Assembly: GCA_003254905.1 (NCBI GenBank)
Contig: QANU01054746.1
Location: 87,146-151,145 of the forward strand
DNA: 64,000 bases
Origin: Nissolia schottii
Taxonomy: Eukaryota > Streptophyta > Magnoliopsida > Fabales > Fabaceae
Direction: 5' to 3'
Shown here: positions 11,745 through 23,504 of the stretch, piece after piece
Numbering within the stretch: the first letter of the stretch is position 1
Layout of the letters: each line of letters starts with the position of its first letter
Program-made: the position numbers and the translations under genes
Notes under the pieces: model-generated
What the model saw: the letters and a program-made list of their open reading frames with translations, nothing else
Told to the model about the DNA's origin: nothing
Databases searched by the model: none

Positions 11745-13182
11745 GGTTTCATTTGTATAAGTCATAAGAAGTGGATAGGAAAATATTTCCAAGGAGGAGG
11801 AATAAATGGGAAATTGAATATTTATGGTAATGATAAAAATAGCCTATGTGCATGCAGGAACTCTAGAAGAAGGAAGGAAGACATATAAAATCAGAATCAT
11901 GAACTTACCATTTTAAATAAATAATATCGATCAGATATATCATATTGTTCCATAAAAATTACTCTTCCGTTTCAATTTAGTTATCAAATTTTTGATAATT
12001 TAAGATTTTAAAATACATGTCAATTAGTGCACATTTTTTCCAATAATATCATCTGGCTTAATGATATTGAGACTATGCTTCCAGATGAACATGAAGTTAA
12101 AAACTTAAGATCCTGGATACACAGCCTAGCTATATGCATGCAGAAAATTAAAAAGTGAAGTCAAGAATCTTCCCTGACCCACTATCTAATTATGAATTTA
12201 GACAAAATTAGTAACAACAACAGAAGTTATCTCTACTAAAATAGTCCTTTAGCTGTAAAGCCTTTTTTTTCTTCCCATCCCTGAACAAGTGTGAAAAATG
12301 GCAAGGGGACAAAAAGAGGATTTAATGGAAGGAGATACATAGTGCCAATATTTTTAAGTTGACATGTGTGGTCACACTCGTTGTTGCATTCATGCAAGAC
12401 AACCAATCAATTTCGTACTCGGCCACATGCATCTTTAATTGAAAAGCAAAAATGTTATTCGTACGTGGAACGCTGAGTTGATTCACATCCATTTTATAAT
12501 TAGATGTAATTTCACAAAGATGAAAGACTCATTAAAATTGCATCTAATAGTAAATGAGACATGAATCAACCCAGTGTCTCATAAATTCAAATAACACCTC
12601 AGTAAAAAAACATTGCTCCGAAAACCATTACCCAGTTATATCCACGAATGACCTAGATGTAGTAAGTTAGAATATAGACGAAATTATATATCCCTTAACA
12701 GGTAAACAACTTGAACAAGGTAACCTCATTCAAACTAACTAGTCAACCCGAAGTAAACCAAACGAAACATTAAAAAAAAAACAAACATGCCAATAATAAG
12801 AAAGCCCTCCCCCCAGAAAATGGAGTATCCATATGCAAATAATTTAGGTTAGGAGAAAGTGGCGTGACGAGGTGGCCGTGACATTAGCTATACTCATCAG
12901 TAAGTTATAAGAAAACAAGGAGTTGACAGGTGAAGGGAGATAGATTGAAAAGATTGACCTTAGTCTCCTCCATGCACACCCTTTCATTCGTTTTACACCC
13001 AAAAATAAATAAACTGATTTGATTCTCCTTGTCGCGCTTATCCTCATCTCCTATGAACCCGCACTTCAAATGGTGACCATTTGAAAAAGCCTACAAAGCC
13101 AATAAATAATAATATATATAACAGTAATAATAGTAATAAAAACAAAAGAAAAAAAAAAAAAGAACCCATCAGGCACCGACAA
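11739..13182. other. Intergenic DNA downstream of BOP
   Basis: AT-rich, no gene or RNA recognised. Holds poly-A/T tracts only. Confidence 0.5.
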
Positions 13183-13547
13183 CGGCCTCTTTACATTTCT
13201 ATGGTTATAGTATAAGTTGTATACTAAAATATGGCTTGAAACACAAAATTACAATTGTATGGGTCGAAGACTAAATTTGCCACATCTAGTGGCGAATTCA
13301 GACATTTATAAAAAAAAAATTTTTAAAAAGTTTGAATTTGCCAAACTCTATGACAAATTCAGACATATTTTTTTTAGGGAAAAAGTCTGAATTCAGCACA
13401 GGGTGTGGCGAATTCAGACTACCTTTTAAAAAATTAAAAAAAAAAGTCTGAGTGTCTGAATTCGCCACACCCTATGTCGAATTCAGACCCAAACCCATAT
13501 AAATGTAAATTTTTTACATGGATCATATTATGGAAAATAAATTATTT
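13183..13547 (+). repeat. Three-hairpin interspersed repeat, copy 1
   Basis: Three successive hairpin-forming units (about 13270-13305, 13332-13361 and 13387-13490). Each is built from an arm like CTGAATTCGCCACA and its complement TGTGGCGAATTCAG around a 4-6 nt loop, separated by A/T-rich runs. The left flank (13183-13270, 'cggcctctttacatttc..acaattgtatggg') and right flank (13490-13547, 'catataaatgtaaattttttacatggatcatatta') are also found, inverted, at 45757-46056. The unit is therefore a mobile or dispersed repeat of at least 300 bp. No terminal inverted repeat or target duplication was recognised. It lies about 380 bp past the BOP stop codon. Confidence 0.75.
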
Positions 13548-13922
13548 GGGGACAATATAAATATAATAAATCCAACAGCTGAGCCCAAAAACAGAAAGAA
13601 AAGAGAGAAAAAAGAAACAACAGTATAACAAGAGATGACTTAGTGAGCGCTACTATTCTAATCTGACAGAAAGAAGAAATTTTCTTTTTCCTACTTCATA
13701 CATCCGTCAATCCATTCAATAGTAGCGTCCGTGTCCATATCCATTCCCCCCCTCCCCCCATCCTTTCCCCATACTCCACCCTCCATGCCAATTTAAAAAC
13801 AAGTCTCAAGCAATAACAACGCATACGATCACAGCAAAATCCGCATAGAATTTTTGAGCTATCTATCTATCTAGCTGGCTACATTAATTACCTTTTACAT
13901 AGCTAGCAAGCCATAGACTGAC
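13548..13922 (-). other. Probable 3' UTR and flank of BOP
   Basis: Directly downstream of the BOP stop on the minus strand. Contains a C-rich tract (13745-13770 on the plus strand). No poly(A) signal could be assigned with confidence. Confidence 0.35.
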
Positions 13923-16504
13923 TTAGTAGTCATGATGATGAGAGCGGCCGTACATTGTCTGGTCACATCCACCCCCTTGCGGTCCATGACGGTTCATGCC
14001 ATCATCCCTCTGGCTGCTACTGTTACTATCATCATCGTCACCACCACCGACATTGGCAGCACCGAGGTTGAGGTACACCAACCGGGAGTCCAGGCTGGCG
14101 CAGCCGTGCTGGTGGTCACCAACGGTCACCGGATGAGGAGGGTACATGGCAGTGGAAGTTGAAGAAGAGGCGTTGTTGTTGTTGTTGTTGTTGTTGGCGT
14201 TGCCTTCTTCGCGGGACAGGACGAGGGCGGCGGACTGGACGAGCTCCAGGCACAGCCTGAGCTTGTTGGGCTCGACGTGGGGCAGCCCGGGGACGGCGCC
14301 CTTGAACAGGAAGTCGGAGGTTAGGGCTCTGAGGACGTCGAGAGGGGTGACGCCGTCGACTGTGCGGACGCTCGGGTCGGCGTGGTGGTCGAGCAGGACG
14401 GCCACCATGTCCGGCGACGCCATCTCCGCGGCCACGTGGAGCGGGGCCTTCCCGGCGGGGCCCGCCCGGAGGTTGACGTCCGCCGCGCCGAGCTCCAGCA
14501 GGGCCTTGGCCACCTCCCTGCTGCAGTTCTCCACGGCGTAGTGCAGGGCCAGGGCCTCGTCGAGGTTGAGGCCCTCCCCCATGACCATGAGCTTCACGAG
14601 CTCCACGTCGGACGAGTCGAGCGCCCTCCTCATCCGGCGGATCTGCTGGTCCTCGGCGTCTCCGGCGGGGGCGAGTTCCGGGCGGCGGTGGTGGCGGGCG
14701 AGGGAGGATTTGAGGCGGAGCTCCTCGATCTTCGCCACCACGTCGATGGGGAGGTGCTTGGCGAGGACTTCCGGCGGGAGGCCCGACTTCGCGACGAGGT
14801 GGGAGCACGTGGCCCACAGCTGCTGCGTTTCTTGCTTCCTCGAGGCCAGGAGCACCTTCATCACGTCCTCGATTGAGGATTTCTCTACCATGCTCGCTAG
14901 TTGTTTCTGTGAATGTGAATGCGGTAAGAGCAAGTTAGCACAATTAATTTGCATCCATGTAGTATTTGATAGAGAGAAAAAAAAAATGTAAATTTACTGG
15001 CATTCCACATTCCATGTATGGCGTTGATGTATGATGATGAATGAGAAATATTGGTTTAGAAAAAAGTAGGAGGAATTGGAAATTAAGTAATTAAAGTGAA
15101 AGAGAAGATAAAAGGGATGGGATGTTTGGTGTTTGCTAGAATTACGTCTAAGCGGCAGACCCTTTCTTTAGTTGTGGTTTGTTCTCTTTACGAGTAAGAA
15201 CCCCAAATGAGGAAAGTGAGTGTTTGGGAAAAGATCTCGTGTGCTTACTGCGTGGAAGACAAGACTGGATCCATATATGTTTTATCATCTAAATTTGGAA
15301 AATCCTTGGGGGGTGCCTCGCAATGGGTAGAGGAAACACCAATTCGAGAAAAACCCTCATGTCTCCAAAATACGGCCCATGAAATCAAGGGATGTCAAAC
15401 GCGCAAAAGAAATAGGTACACTCCTCTACTGAAAGCGAAAACAGGCTTGAAGAATAAGTAAGAAGCTTCCAAGAAGCACACAAATTAAAAAAAGGAAGAG
15501 TGGTACAGCACGGGTGGCGGCCTTTCTAAGCTGTGATGAGAATCGGAGCTGACAGTAGACAAGGATGGTTAACCAGGAAGGAATTTAAACGCAGAGAGAG
15601 CAGGAGGAGAAGAGAATTACTGGCACCTCAAGTGATTGATTGAAAAAAACACAAGTTGGAAACCCAAAATCTAGTTCCATCAATCACCCGTCATAAGATT
15701 ATTATAGGATCACCCAAATTATTTTATTTTCATCTTAGAAAAAAAAATAAATCTGAATAAAATACAATAAAGAGTCCCACTTCCCAAAAACCAGACCCCC
15801 ATCCTCCTCTTGCAGTAAATTCTCCAAATTCCCAAGACCCAGAGAAGAACATACAACTGGCCGCACAAATCAGAGTGGCAGAGGGACAGAAGTCACGGAG
15901 GGGGAGAGAGAGACAGAGAGAGAGAAACAATTATAATTAGGCGCTAACTAACAAAAACCATCCTGTATTTTTTTTCTTTTTTTTAAAATAAATTATTATT
16001 AGGGGAAGAAGCGGCAACAAATTAAGAAACCTGAGTGAGCAATGCCAGCTGTTCAACCCCAAAGTATCTAGCGGCGGCGAGCGTGTCCAGCGCGAGATCG
16101 ACGGCCGAGGTGCAATGCGTGTGCCAGCACCCCCTCTCGCCGCAGTCGGCCCTCGCCCCGTGCTTCTGCGGGACGACGGAGACCTGCCCGCTGTACAGGA
16201 ACTGCAGCAGCAGCAGGAACACCTCGTAGCCCACCGAGTGCACCGGGATGACGCCGGGCCTCTGCGTCGCCGCCGCCGCCGCCGAGCCGCCGGACGCTCC
16301 GGCGGGGCCGAGGCCGGCGGAGGGGGGGTTATCGGGCCCGCAGAAGAACTTCCTGAAGAAGAGGCTTCGGGCGGCGAGGATGCATCGGTGGGCGTGGACC
16401 AGGCGGCCCTCCACCTGGAAGGTGACGTCGCTGAAGGCCTGCCCGTTGATGAGGAGGTTGAGGCAATCGAGGGATAGGGATCTTAGAGACTCCTCAAGGG
16501 ACAT
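13923..16504 (-). CDS. BOP: BLADE-ON-PETIOLE (NPR1-like BTB-ankyrin) protein, 2 exons
   Basis: Join of exon 1 (16504-16031, 158 codons) and exon 2 (14906-13923, 327 codons plus TAA), 485 aa, a normal BOP length. The donor is CAG|GT at 16031/16030 and the acceptor is ACAG|AAA at 14907/14906, in phase 0. Residues 23-115 form the BTB/POZ domain (GQAFSDVTF, VHAHRCILAARS). C121, C126, H128 and C131 form the NPR1-type C2HC finger (CGERGCWHTHC). Residues 165-235 carry the NPR1/NIM1-like region (IEDVMKVLLASRKQ, LPIDVVAKIEELR), about 245-350 the ankyrin repeats, and 430-440 the conserved LDSRLVYLNLG. The tail is rich in N, G, D and H, with eight Asn at 396-403. Known role of the family: a nuclear co-regulator that works with TGA bZIP factors at organ boundaries, controlling leaf base, petiole, stipule/nodule identity and abscission. 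The conventional start MSLEES is chosen; an in-frame ATG lies 20 codons upstream (16564). The gene is far more GC-rich than its surroundings. Whether it is BOP1 or BOP2 cannot be told. Confidence 0.95.
14907..16030 (-). other. BOP intron
   Basis: 1124-bp GT-AG intron at the position conserved in BOP genes, after the LALLTQ codons. Contents are AT-rich with a GA-rich tract (about 15896-15926). The ORFs inside have no protein character. Confidence 0.9.
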
Positions 16505-16980
16505 GGCTGTTGGTGCTCTCTCTCTTAATGTTGCTACTGTTTGTGACTGTGCTGTCTCACTCACTCTTTTAGGGTTCTATGAGTTATGTATGATAACAAC
16601 TCCTCAAGAGAGAGAGAGAGAGGGGGGGGGGGGGGGGGGGAGTGGTTGTTAAGAAGGGGAGGAGTGAGGAGTGGAATGAAATAGTGAAAGGAGTGAGGGG
16701 GTTGTTGGGTTCATTAGGTGGATGTTTGCGTTGTTGTTCGTTGTTGTTGTTGACGGTGGTGGTGATGATGATGATGGTGGTGCTATAATTGTTTTTATGG
16801 GATGCTCTTGCGGGGTGATTGGAGGGTAGTGGCTGTGGGGATGCGTAGGGCAATGTTTTTTTGTGTGTATTGTGTTTACTGGTGGTGTTTCTTTTTGATA
16901 GAGAGAGAGAGAGAGAGAGAACGCAATTTGGGTGGCTATTCTGGGCGGCTGGGGGTTTAAAAAGGGACTTGTCAAATTAG
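16505..16980 (-). promoter_or_regulatory. BOP 5' leader / proximal promoter
   Basis: Upstream of the BOP start. It contains a GA run (16607-16621) directly joined to a G run of 19 (16622-16640), a second GA run (16900-16920) and CAA/CAC-type trinucleotide patches on the minus strand (16730-16790). A TATA-like TTTTTAAA (minus) sits at 16956-16963. In the mRNA sense these tracts are CT and C runs, common in plant 5' leaders. The transcription start is not determined. Confidence 0.45.
16622..16640. repeat. Poly-G tract joined to GA repeat
   Basis: Nineteen consecutive G on the plus strand, preceded by (GA)7. Such tracts form G-quadruplexes and are prone to length errors. Confidence 0.85.
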
Positions 16981-17196
16981 TAAATTTTTTTTATTACTTC
17001 TTAAAAGAAAAGAAAAATGTTACTTCTACGTAAAAAAAAATAAAAATAAGATATTTATTTATTTTTTTATTCGTGTATATAACATAATTGTTCTAAAAAA
17101 TTAGGTTTTGCGAAGACAAGAAATAAACTTTTTCAGTAAAAAATAAATAAAAATTAATTTTTTAGTGATTGTTTTGATTTTTTATTTGATGTTTTA

Positions 17197-17285
17197 AAAA
17201 CATTTATTAACAATTAAAAAAAAAAGAATATAGAGTGNAAACATTTATTAGTAAAAATTTTTTAAAAAAAAAAGAATATAGAGTG
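17197..17285. repeat. Short direct duplication around a single N
   Basis: 'aaacatttatta..aaagaatatagagtg' occurs at 17197-17237 and again at 17239-17285, joined by N at 17238. It looks like unmerged contig-end overlap. Confidence 0.6.
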
Positions 17286-18581
17286 TCAAATTAATTATTT
17301 TTCGTTAAAGTTTTACACAGTAGGAAGCACGTAGTGGCAGGGATCGAAAAGGACGGGGATTAAAAAAACTAGGAAAAATTCTTTCCTTCTGCCTCTTTGA
17401 TCACGTAACATTATTATCATCGTTCGAGTGTATATCTTATTTGATCTCTACACTTTACACATTTATCTTAATTAGTTTTTCACTTTACAAAACTAATATC
17501 TTAAGTAATCATTAGATATTTATAATATTATTTTAAGTAGTTACTAAACTATTTAACTATTTTCCCTTAGGATATGCATGGAATAGGGACTAACAAGTCC
17601 AACATTTATAAAGTTTAATGACTAACTTGTTGTAAAATCAATTAAGACACAAACATAAAGTTCAGGAATCAAATAGGGTATTAACAGTTATCATTCACTC
17701 ATATCATACCATTTTTCACCACTCTTTGATCTCAACATCTATTTTAGGGAAATTCATGTAAACACAAGTTCAATATATTATTTTTAAAATACAAACAATA
17801 AAAGTTAGTGTCATTAAATGGGACCTAAAAATATTTGTGAGACACATAATAAAAATGAGTGTGAGACACTTTTATTGTGTGTATATCTAAAAATAATGTA
17901 GTACACTTATGTTTAGATAAAATTATCTCTTTTCAACAGGGGACATGAGATAATCCATTCTCTTTCAATATTACCATCTACATCAATTCTTCCTCCCCCG
18001 TTTACCTTTTATTGTTGTTTTTTAAACAAATATTTTTCTAAAATTAATTGTCATTTAATTATATTAAGGAAGTATTAAATATATTTTTACACTTATATCT
18101 TTATTATCTCTCATACTCCTCATAACACTTAAGAATTATATCACTTATTTCTCAAGATTAATTTTGTCTATGCATTCTATATTTTTTTATCTTAGTGTCA
18201 ATTAAATGATTTATTAAACTGTGTGTTTTTGTCAAAAAAGACAACAAAAAATGAATGGAGGGAGTAACATCGACATAAATTCTTCCACAAATGGATGCAA
18301 TAGCTTTTTTTTAATTGTAAGAAGTTTAGGCTCTAAGAGTATTTAATATGGGATAATCTATTCATATTATTGGTAATCTTCCTTTTATCTTATAATTAAT
18401 ATTGACATGTTTGGTTAGATAAGAGTGCTTTTGAGTAATAGTATGTGTTTTGCATGTTCTTATCATAAGTATTAATTCATATATATTTTGAGTTCAATGG
18501 AATTTAAACTCAAAGCATTAAGGGTAGGTATGTGTGCTCCAACCACTAGGTCACGGCATGTTGTTGTGTTCTAATGGTGCA

Positions 18582-18585
<4 letters not shown>

Positions 18586-18627
<42 letters not shown>
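18586..18627. repeat. (AT)n microsatellite
   Basis: About 42 bp of uninterrupted AT dinucleotides. Confidence 0.9.
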
Positions 18628-18629
<2 letters not shown>

Positions 18630-18814
18630 AGCTTCTTTCTTATTTTTTATTCAAATTGACTCTTAAATTAATTATAATTAGAATATGCTACTTAAAATTG
18701 ATAATCATCTTTTAACATTTTATGTTTACTTTTTTATAATGTAATTCCAAATTTTCATTTTATATATCCAAAAAATAATTTATGCTCTTTTATAATACGA
18801 AGGAGGAAGGAATA

Positions 18815-18828
18815 TGTGTGTGTGTGTG

Positions 18829-18870
<42 letters not shown>
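18815..18870. repeat. Compound microsatellite (TG)n(TA)n(GA)n
   Basis: Three dinucleotide blocks in succession: TG (18815-18828), TA (18829-18842) and GA (18844-18870). Confidence 0.9.
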
Positions 18871-20763
18871 AAATTGTATTGAAAATAAACTAATTATATT
18901 ATTTTTTTTATGATATTGATTACATTTTGATAGATAATAAGACTTATCATAACATTTGCAATGACCCAAACTTTGTAGTGTAATAATTATGTAAAAAATT
19001 TATAATGGTCAATAATAATTAAAAAACTACTAATAATATGCATATTTATATTTTTTTCAATAATATTAATAGCACTAAAAATGAAAATTATTATAATGTT
19101 TAGTTGTACAAGTAGTTACTTACACAAAAATAATTTTGTTTAACATTTCCAAACAACAATATTCATGCATTTTATCATAACGACTTTTGATATAAAAAGT
19201 TCTGAACATAAATTATATTATATCAACTCACTTTTGATCAAGATTACTTTTTTTGCAAACCAATTAATCCAAACACACACTTTTGGGTAAAGAGCTTAAT
19301 TAATTTATAAGCCTTAATATAATTAAAAAGAGCTTTTAGCTAGAAAAAAATTTAACTCAAAAAATAGCTAACGAAAAAGTTATTTTATGTTTATTAGAGG
19401 CAAATTTACCTAAGTTCTTATTTTAATAAAAAATATATTTAATTTGATATAATTAAAATGTTTAACTTATTATTTTTAGTTTTAAAAGTAATATTAAGTT
19501 AAAATAAAATTAATAATTTTTTTAACTTATTTTTTTGAAAATAAGTTTATAGAAGTAAACAAAAGAAAATGTCAATTTTCTTTAAATATACTTTATACTT
19601 TCTTAAATATATATTTTTTAATTTAATAAATTATTGATAAATATATTTGTTAGTAATCTTCTGTTTATTTATATATTTTTTAAATTAATAAATTACCGTT
19701 GGATGATAGATATCCATCAGTAATGTCCTGTCTATTTAAAAAAAACAAATTACCTACTTCACCAGTAATTGATTGTTGCCACTTGGCGTTACAAGTTACT
19801 AGTGAAAATAGCAACAAATATGTTATTTGATGGTAACTTTGATTTGCTTTGTGGCTAGAGTTGAAAAAGACTATTAACGACGGATTTAGACACAACATCC
19901 ACAAAAAAATCCACCAATAAAATTTACCAAATTCAATGGGTTTTTTTAGTAGTGTTGACTGTTACTTCTAAATATTTTGTATAAGGTACTAGTTAAAAAG
20001 GTATTTGAAAATTTGTTATGAAAAAACGAAGTGTTTTAGAAAAAAAAAACCTATAAATTTTAATCTATTACCTACTTTAAGCAATTATATTATTTTTTAA
20101 ATTTTTTATATAAAAATTAACAAAAATTCTTGGGTGCATTTACTTTAGCTTATTAGACAAAAAAAGTATATTATTTTTTTTACTAAATTAATTAGCTTTT
20201 GTAGGTTTAGATAGTTTTTTTTACAAAAAATACTTTGATTTTAATAAAAAAAATGTTTTTCAGCTTTTAAGAACAAGCTAAAAGAGATAGCTTAAAATAT
20301 TTTGTGCACCAAAAAAAAGCTTGATTTTTTTTCAGCATTTTTGACTCTTTAACAAAAATAAACGTTTTAATCATTTTACACGAACCTCTTATCTTTAATA
20401 AATTTACATGCCCCACTTTCTATCAGCGTACTTCAAGTCTTTCAATTTAAGTTCAATGCCAATCACAAAGCATCTTGATGATAAAGAAATAAGGGAAAAA
20501 ATCAGCACCACTGAAACTTCTTTTTGACAGTTTTCGGGTGTGTTTAAAAGTTTGTTTTTGGGGAAAAAAGGATTATGTAGACTTAATTATATTTGAAAAT
20601 TGTAAATTTAGTCTATCTAATTATTTTTTTTCCTTCAAAATAAAACTTACAAAAACACTCTTCCTTATTTAAAAAAAAAAAGTATATATGACTCAAATAA
20701 TAGAAGCCTCACCATAACAATCTTTCTTGGTTTCTTTTCAGAGTATTACAAATTATGGAAAAT

Positions 20764-20976
20764 GTTACATGTACATCCAATTTTATATAGTCATACATAC
20801 ACCATTAATAATGCACAAACTTTATTCTCATGAGTGCACAAACATTACAAATTTATAGATGATATTCTCAATTATACTTAATTAAGTGCACAAACATTAC
20901 ACGCATTAAAATACAAATTTTATGTATATTAGTATAGGGTGTATGTATAGTGTATATTTTTTTGTGTACGTGTAGC
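20764..20976. mobile_element. 213-bp MITE, copy 1
   Basis: Terminal inverted repeats GTTACATGTACATCC and GTGTACGTGTAGC. The body has repeated 'gtgcacaaac(a)tt' words. A copy of exactly the same length lies inverted at 50644-50856. No coding capacity. The target duplication is unclear, so the superfamily is not assigned. Confidence 0.7.
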
Positions 20977-22631
20977 AAGATTCACAAATTATATCATACG
21001 ATAACAAACAAATAAATAAATAATAGATTCTATGAATCTAACTCACAATAAGCATTATTTCAATTTTGTTGCCAACTTGGTTATGATTAATTATAAAATA
21101 GTTGACGATATGATGTATCATTATAAAGTGGTTGAAGTTACTAGGATTCATTTAGTAGTAAGGAGTCTAATTTATATATATAAGATCTTAGGTTTAACCG
21201 TCATTGGATGTAATTTCTAAAAAAAAATTATGGTTTTATAATTAAAACCATCCTTATATCTAAAACATTACAATATTATTTTGGAAGCCTTGTGTTGTGT
21301 AACCTCGGGCCATAAATTTGATTATTTAGTTTTATTTGATGTACTTCTATATTATAAGTAAAACATACAATACAGGCATGTTAGTCAAAGTTTATCATTA
21401 GCATCATTTGTGCTTAGGTTTCAATATTGATCGACAAAAGGAAAACAAAAACTAATTAATGGACTATGCTATTCTTTTTTCCTTTTTATGGTACCAAAAA
21501 TATGGTTTGCAATTATTTTATATTTGATTTCTATTTCAGAGTAATTTGAGTAGGAAACGAAGTTACCTAAATGCAATAGATGGATGAGGCGATAGCTTAA
21601 TAGATTCCCCAACATTGGTTTCCTGGTGTGAGTGAGAGGTGCTGAGTTGTACATGCAAAGACACTCTGATACTCAAGTAAGCACACGAGTTTTAGTGAGT
21701 ATTCTAGGATTAGAATAAGTGATACCTAATGATTATGTCGGAAATGCAATAGCAAAGATTCATATCCTTGTTGAGAAGAAATGGAACGCAAGCTTTGTGT
21801 GGTTTAGTTGTGAAGGAAATGGGTACTTCAAGAGGCACTTGATGATCATCATGAGGGCTTTCTAAGTGTAACTCTGTGTGTGTTTTTCTGGTTGTTTCAA
21901 TTCCTTGTGAACCCTTGATTTGTAGGAGATTAGGGAAGATTGAAGTTCTTCCCCCAGCTAGCTTGGGCTCACCGTCCCCCAGGCTATCATGTCATTTGGC
22001 AATGAACTATGGCCACTAACACAAGATTTCTAAGAGCAAGTCAACTCTTGTCTTTCTAAAATGGGTGATAGATGGTTCATATCCTCCTTTTACCCTTTGG
22101 CTTCCTTCCTAATTTGTGCCCCTTATCATGTGATGCCCCCTTGGATGTGCTGACTTTGCCCACTAGAATGGGCAGGCCCAATATCCCCCTTCTCCAAACC
22201 ATACAACCTCAAGATTCCCTAACTGTCGCTTGCGTACTCAAGGGGTGCCTTCCCTTGCCACCATTCCTCTAGCTTTGTGTCTATCCAATCAGCTACTCTA
22301 GTTGTTTCAGTTGACCTTCCAATTTCCTTTCAACGACCACTTCACCTTCTGTGCCACGTGCCACACAGTAAAAATCGAGGTATTAAACACAGAATTAAAA
22401 TGAAACAACACATACCTGTCTTGAAAATGGCGGAGGATGGCCGTTATGTGGACTCTATATGGCAGTGCGTTTCCCCGTGTACATGCCTGGCCCATGTGGT
22501 ACAACACATATAAGGCCTAGTTAAGCAATAGCCCTCGGCCATGGCCCACAGCACCAGGCTGTCATCCTTGGTCATCACCGAGTGGTTTCCGCCCCATGAC
22601 ACCAGTGTGTGGGTCAGCAAGTAGTGGTAGA
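20977..22631. other. Unclassified region, probably repeat-derived
   Basis: AT-rich to about 21,600, then a more GC-balanced stretch (21,600-22,630) with no readable long ORF. Its composition is like a decayed retrotransposon, but no family signature was recognised. Confidence 0.35.
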
Positions 22632-23320
22632 TGTAACACCCCTGCTAACCGCCTACTTCCATGGTAGCAAGCAATGCTCACAGGGTTGTTATTCGTTGTG
22701 TCGGATTACTTTTAGCCCGTATCTTTACCTTTGCAAATATCTCGTGTATGAAAATATGGACCCATTTGAAAATCATTCTTTTATAGTATCAGTTTGTAAA
22801 CTAGGAGCCATGCATGATTTAGAGAACATATAACAACAGTCGCTATAAACTGGGGTAACCGCAGCGGAACATAAAGAGTATATGTGCATATATATAAATA
22901 CAACCAGGGTCCAACATCTGTACACATCGTCATAATAATACATATGTACACAAACTGTATATAGGTCATAAGTCATAATACAAAACATTTGTCATCCAAA
23001 TGTCACTGTCATTCCTGTGCCTTGACTTTCAACTGCTGTCAGTCCAATCGCTCTGCACACCTGCGGGATCCATAACCGAGGGGGTGGGGGTGAGAACACT
23101 TGGTCCTCAGTGGAGTTCCGTAGTACTAACAATGGTTCATTTTCTCAGTTATCCTCCCGGCCGTTCAGGGGTTTCTAAGTGAGCATGCATACTAAAAACC
23201 TACTGATTATTCTCTTCGCCTAGGATCCTGAACAGCTTTATCTACATTACTATGTGATCAAGGGAACTAGTCTTGCTTATCTAGGTTCTCGCGCTTTCTG
23301 CTCCTAACCATCGTTACATA
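22632..23320 (-). mobile_element. Ty3/gypsy LTR fragment, minus orientation
   Basis: Begins on the plus strand TGTAACACCCCTGCTAACCG. The order of landmarks matches the minus-oriented LTRs at 34384 and 52800: 'gctcacagggttgtt', 'atggaccc', 'gtgagaac..ggtcctcagtgg', 'ggccg.tcag..tttctaagtg', 'cctactgattatt', 'agctttatctac'. Cut off at the single N (23321). Confidence 0.65.
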
Positions 23321-23321
23321 N
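23321..23321. other. Single-N assembly junction
   Basis: One undetermined base where a minus-oriented LTR fragment changes abruptly into a plus-oriented LTR lacking its 5' end. The join may not be genomic. Confidence 0.6.
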
Positions 23322-23494
23322 TATTTTTATAATATCCATACACGGGCAAATAACGACCAAACGCTATCTAACATGATCGAAACTGGACAGGAGACCTTGA
23401 TATTTATCCTAAGGCTTAGATATTTATATAAAATAATAATATAATAATATATAAATAATTAATTAATTAATAAAAGGCATCAGGGGGGCCACGG

Positions 23495-23504
23495 CTATAA
23501 ATAG
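23495..23504 (+). promoter_or_regulatory. TATA box of LTR A
   Basis: CTATAAATAG flanked by GGGGGGCCACGG and CCCCCC. The same arrangement occurs at 57334 on the minus strand in chromovirus B. Confidence 0.6.

Larger units (their letters stand above)
16981..20763. other. AT-rich upstream region of BOP
   Basis: About 3.8 kb of AT-rich DNA with no recognisable gene. Holds two microsatellites (listed), a single N at 17238 and a stretch near 19660-19960 ending TTTTTTTAGTAGTG, which may be a decayed CACTA-like end. Confidence 0.5.

Noticed and set aside
14116-14991. Several long ORFs on both strands over BOP exon 2 (e.g. 14116-14817 minus, 14382-14876 plus)
   Set aside because: Out-of-frame shadows of the GC-rich BOP coding sequence; compositions are Arg/Pro/Gly biased and show no domain.
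16035-16652. Plus-strand ORFs over BOP exon 1
   Set aside because: Antisense shadows of the BTB-coding exon.
16584-16975. Minus-strand ORFs of 89 and 108 aa upstream of BOP
   Set aside because: Translations of CT, CCT and CAA low-complexity leader sequence.
19660-19960. Possible CACTA-like MITE ending TTTAGTAGTG
   Set aside because: No matching left terminus or subterminal array could be found.
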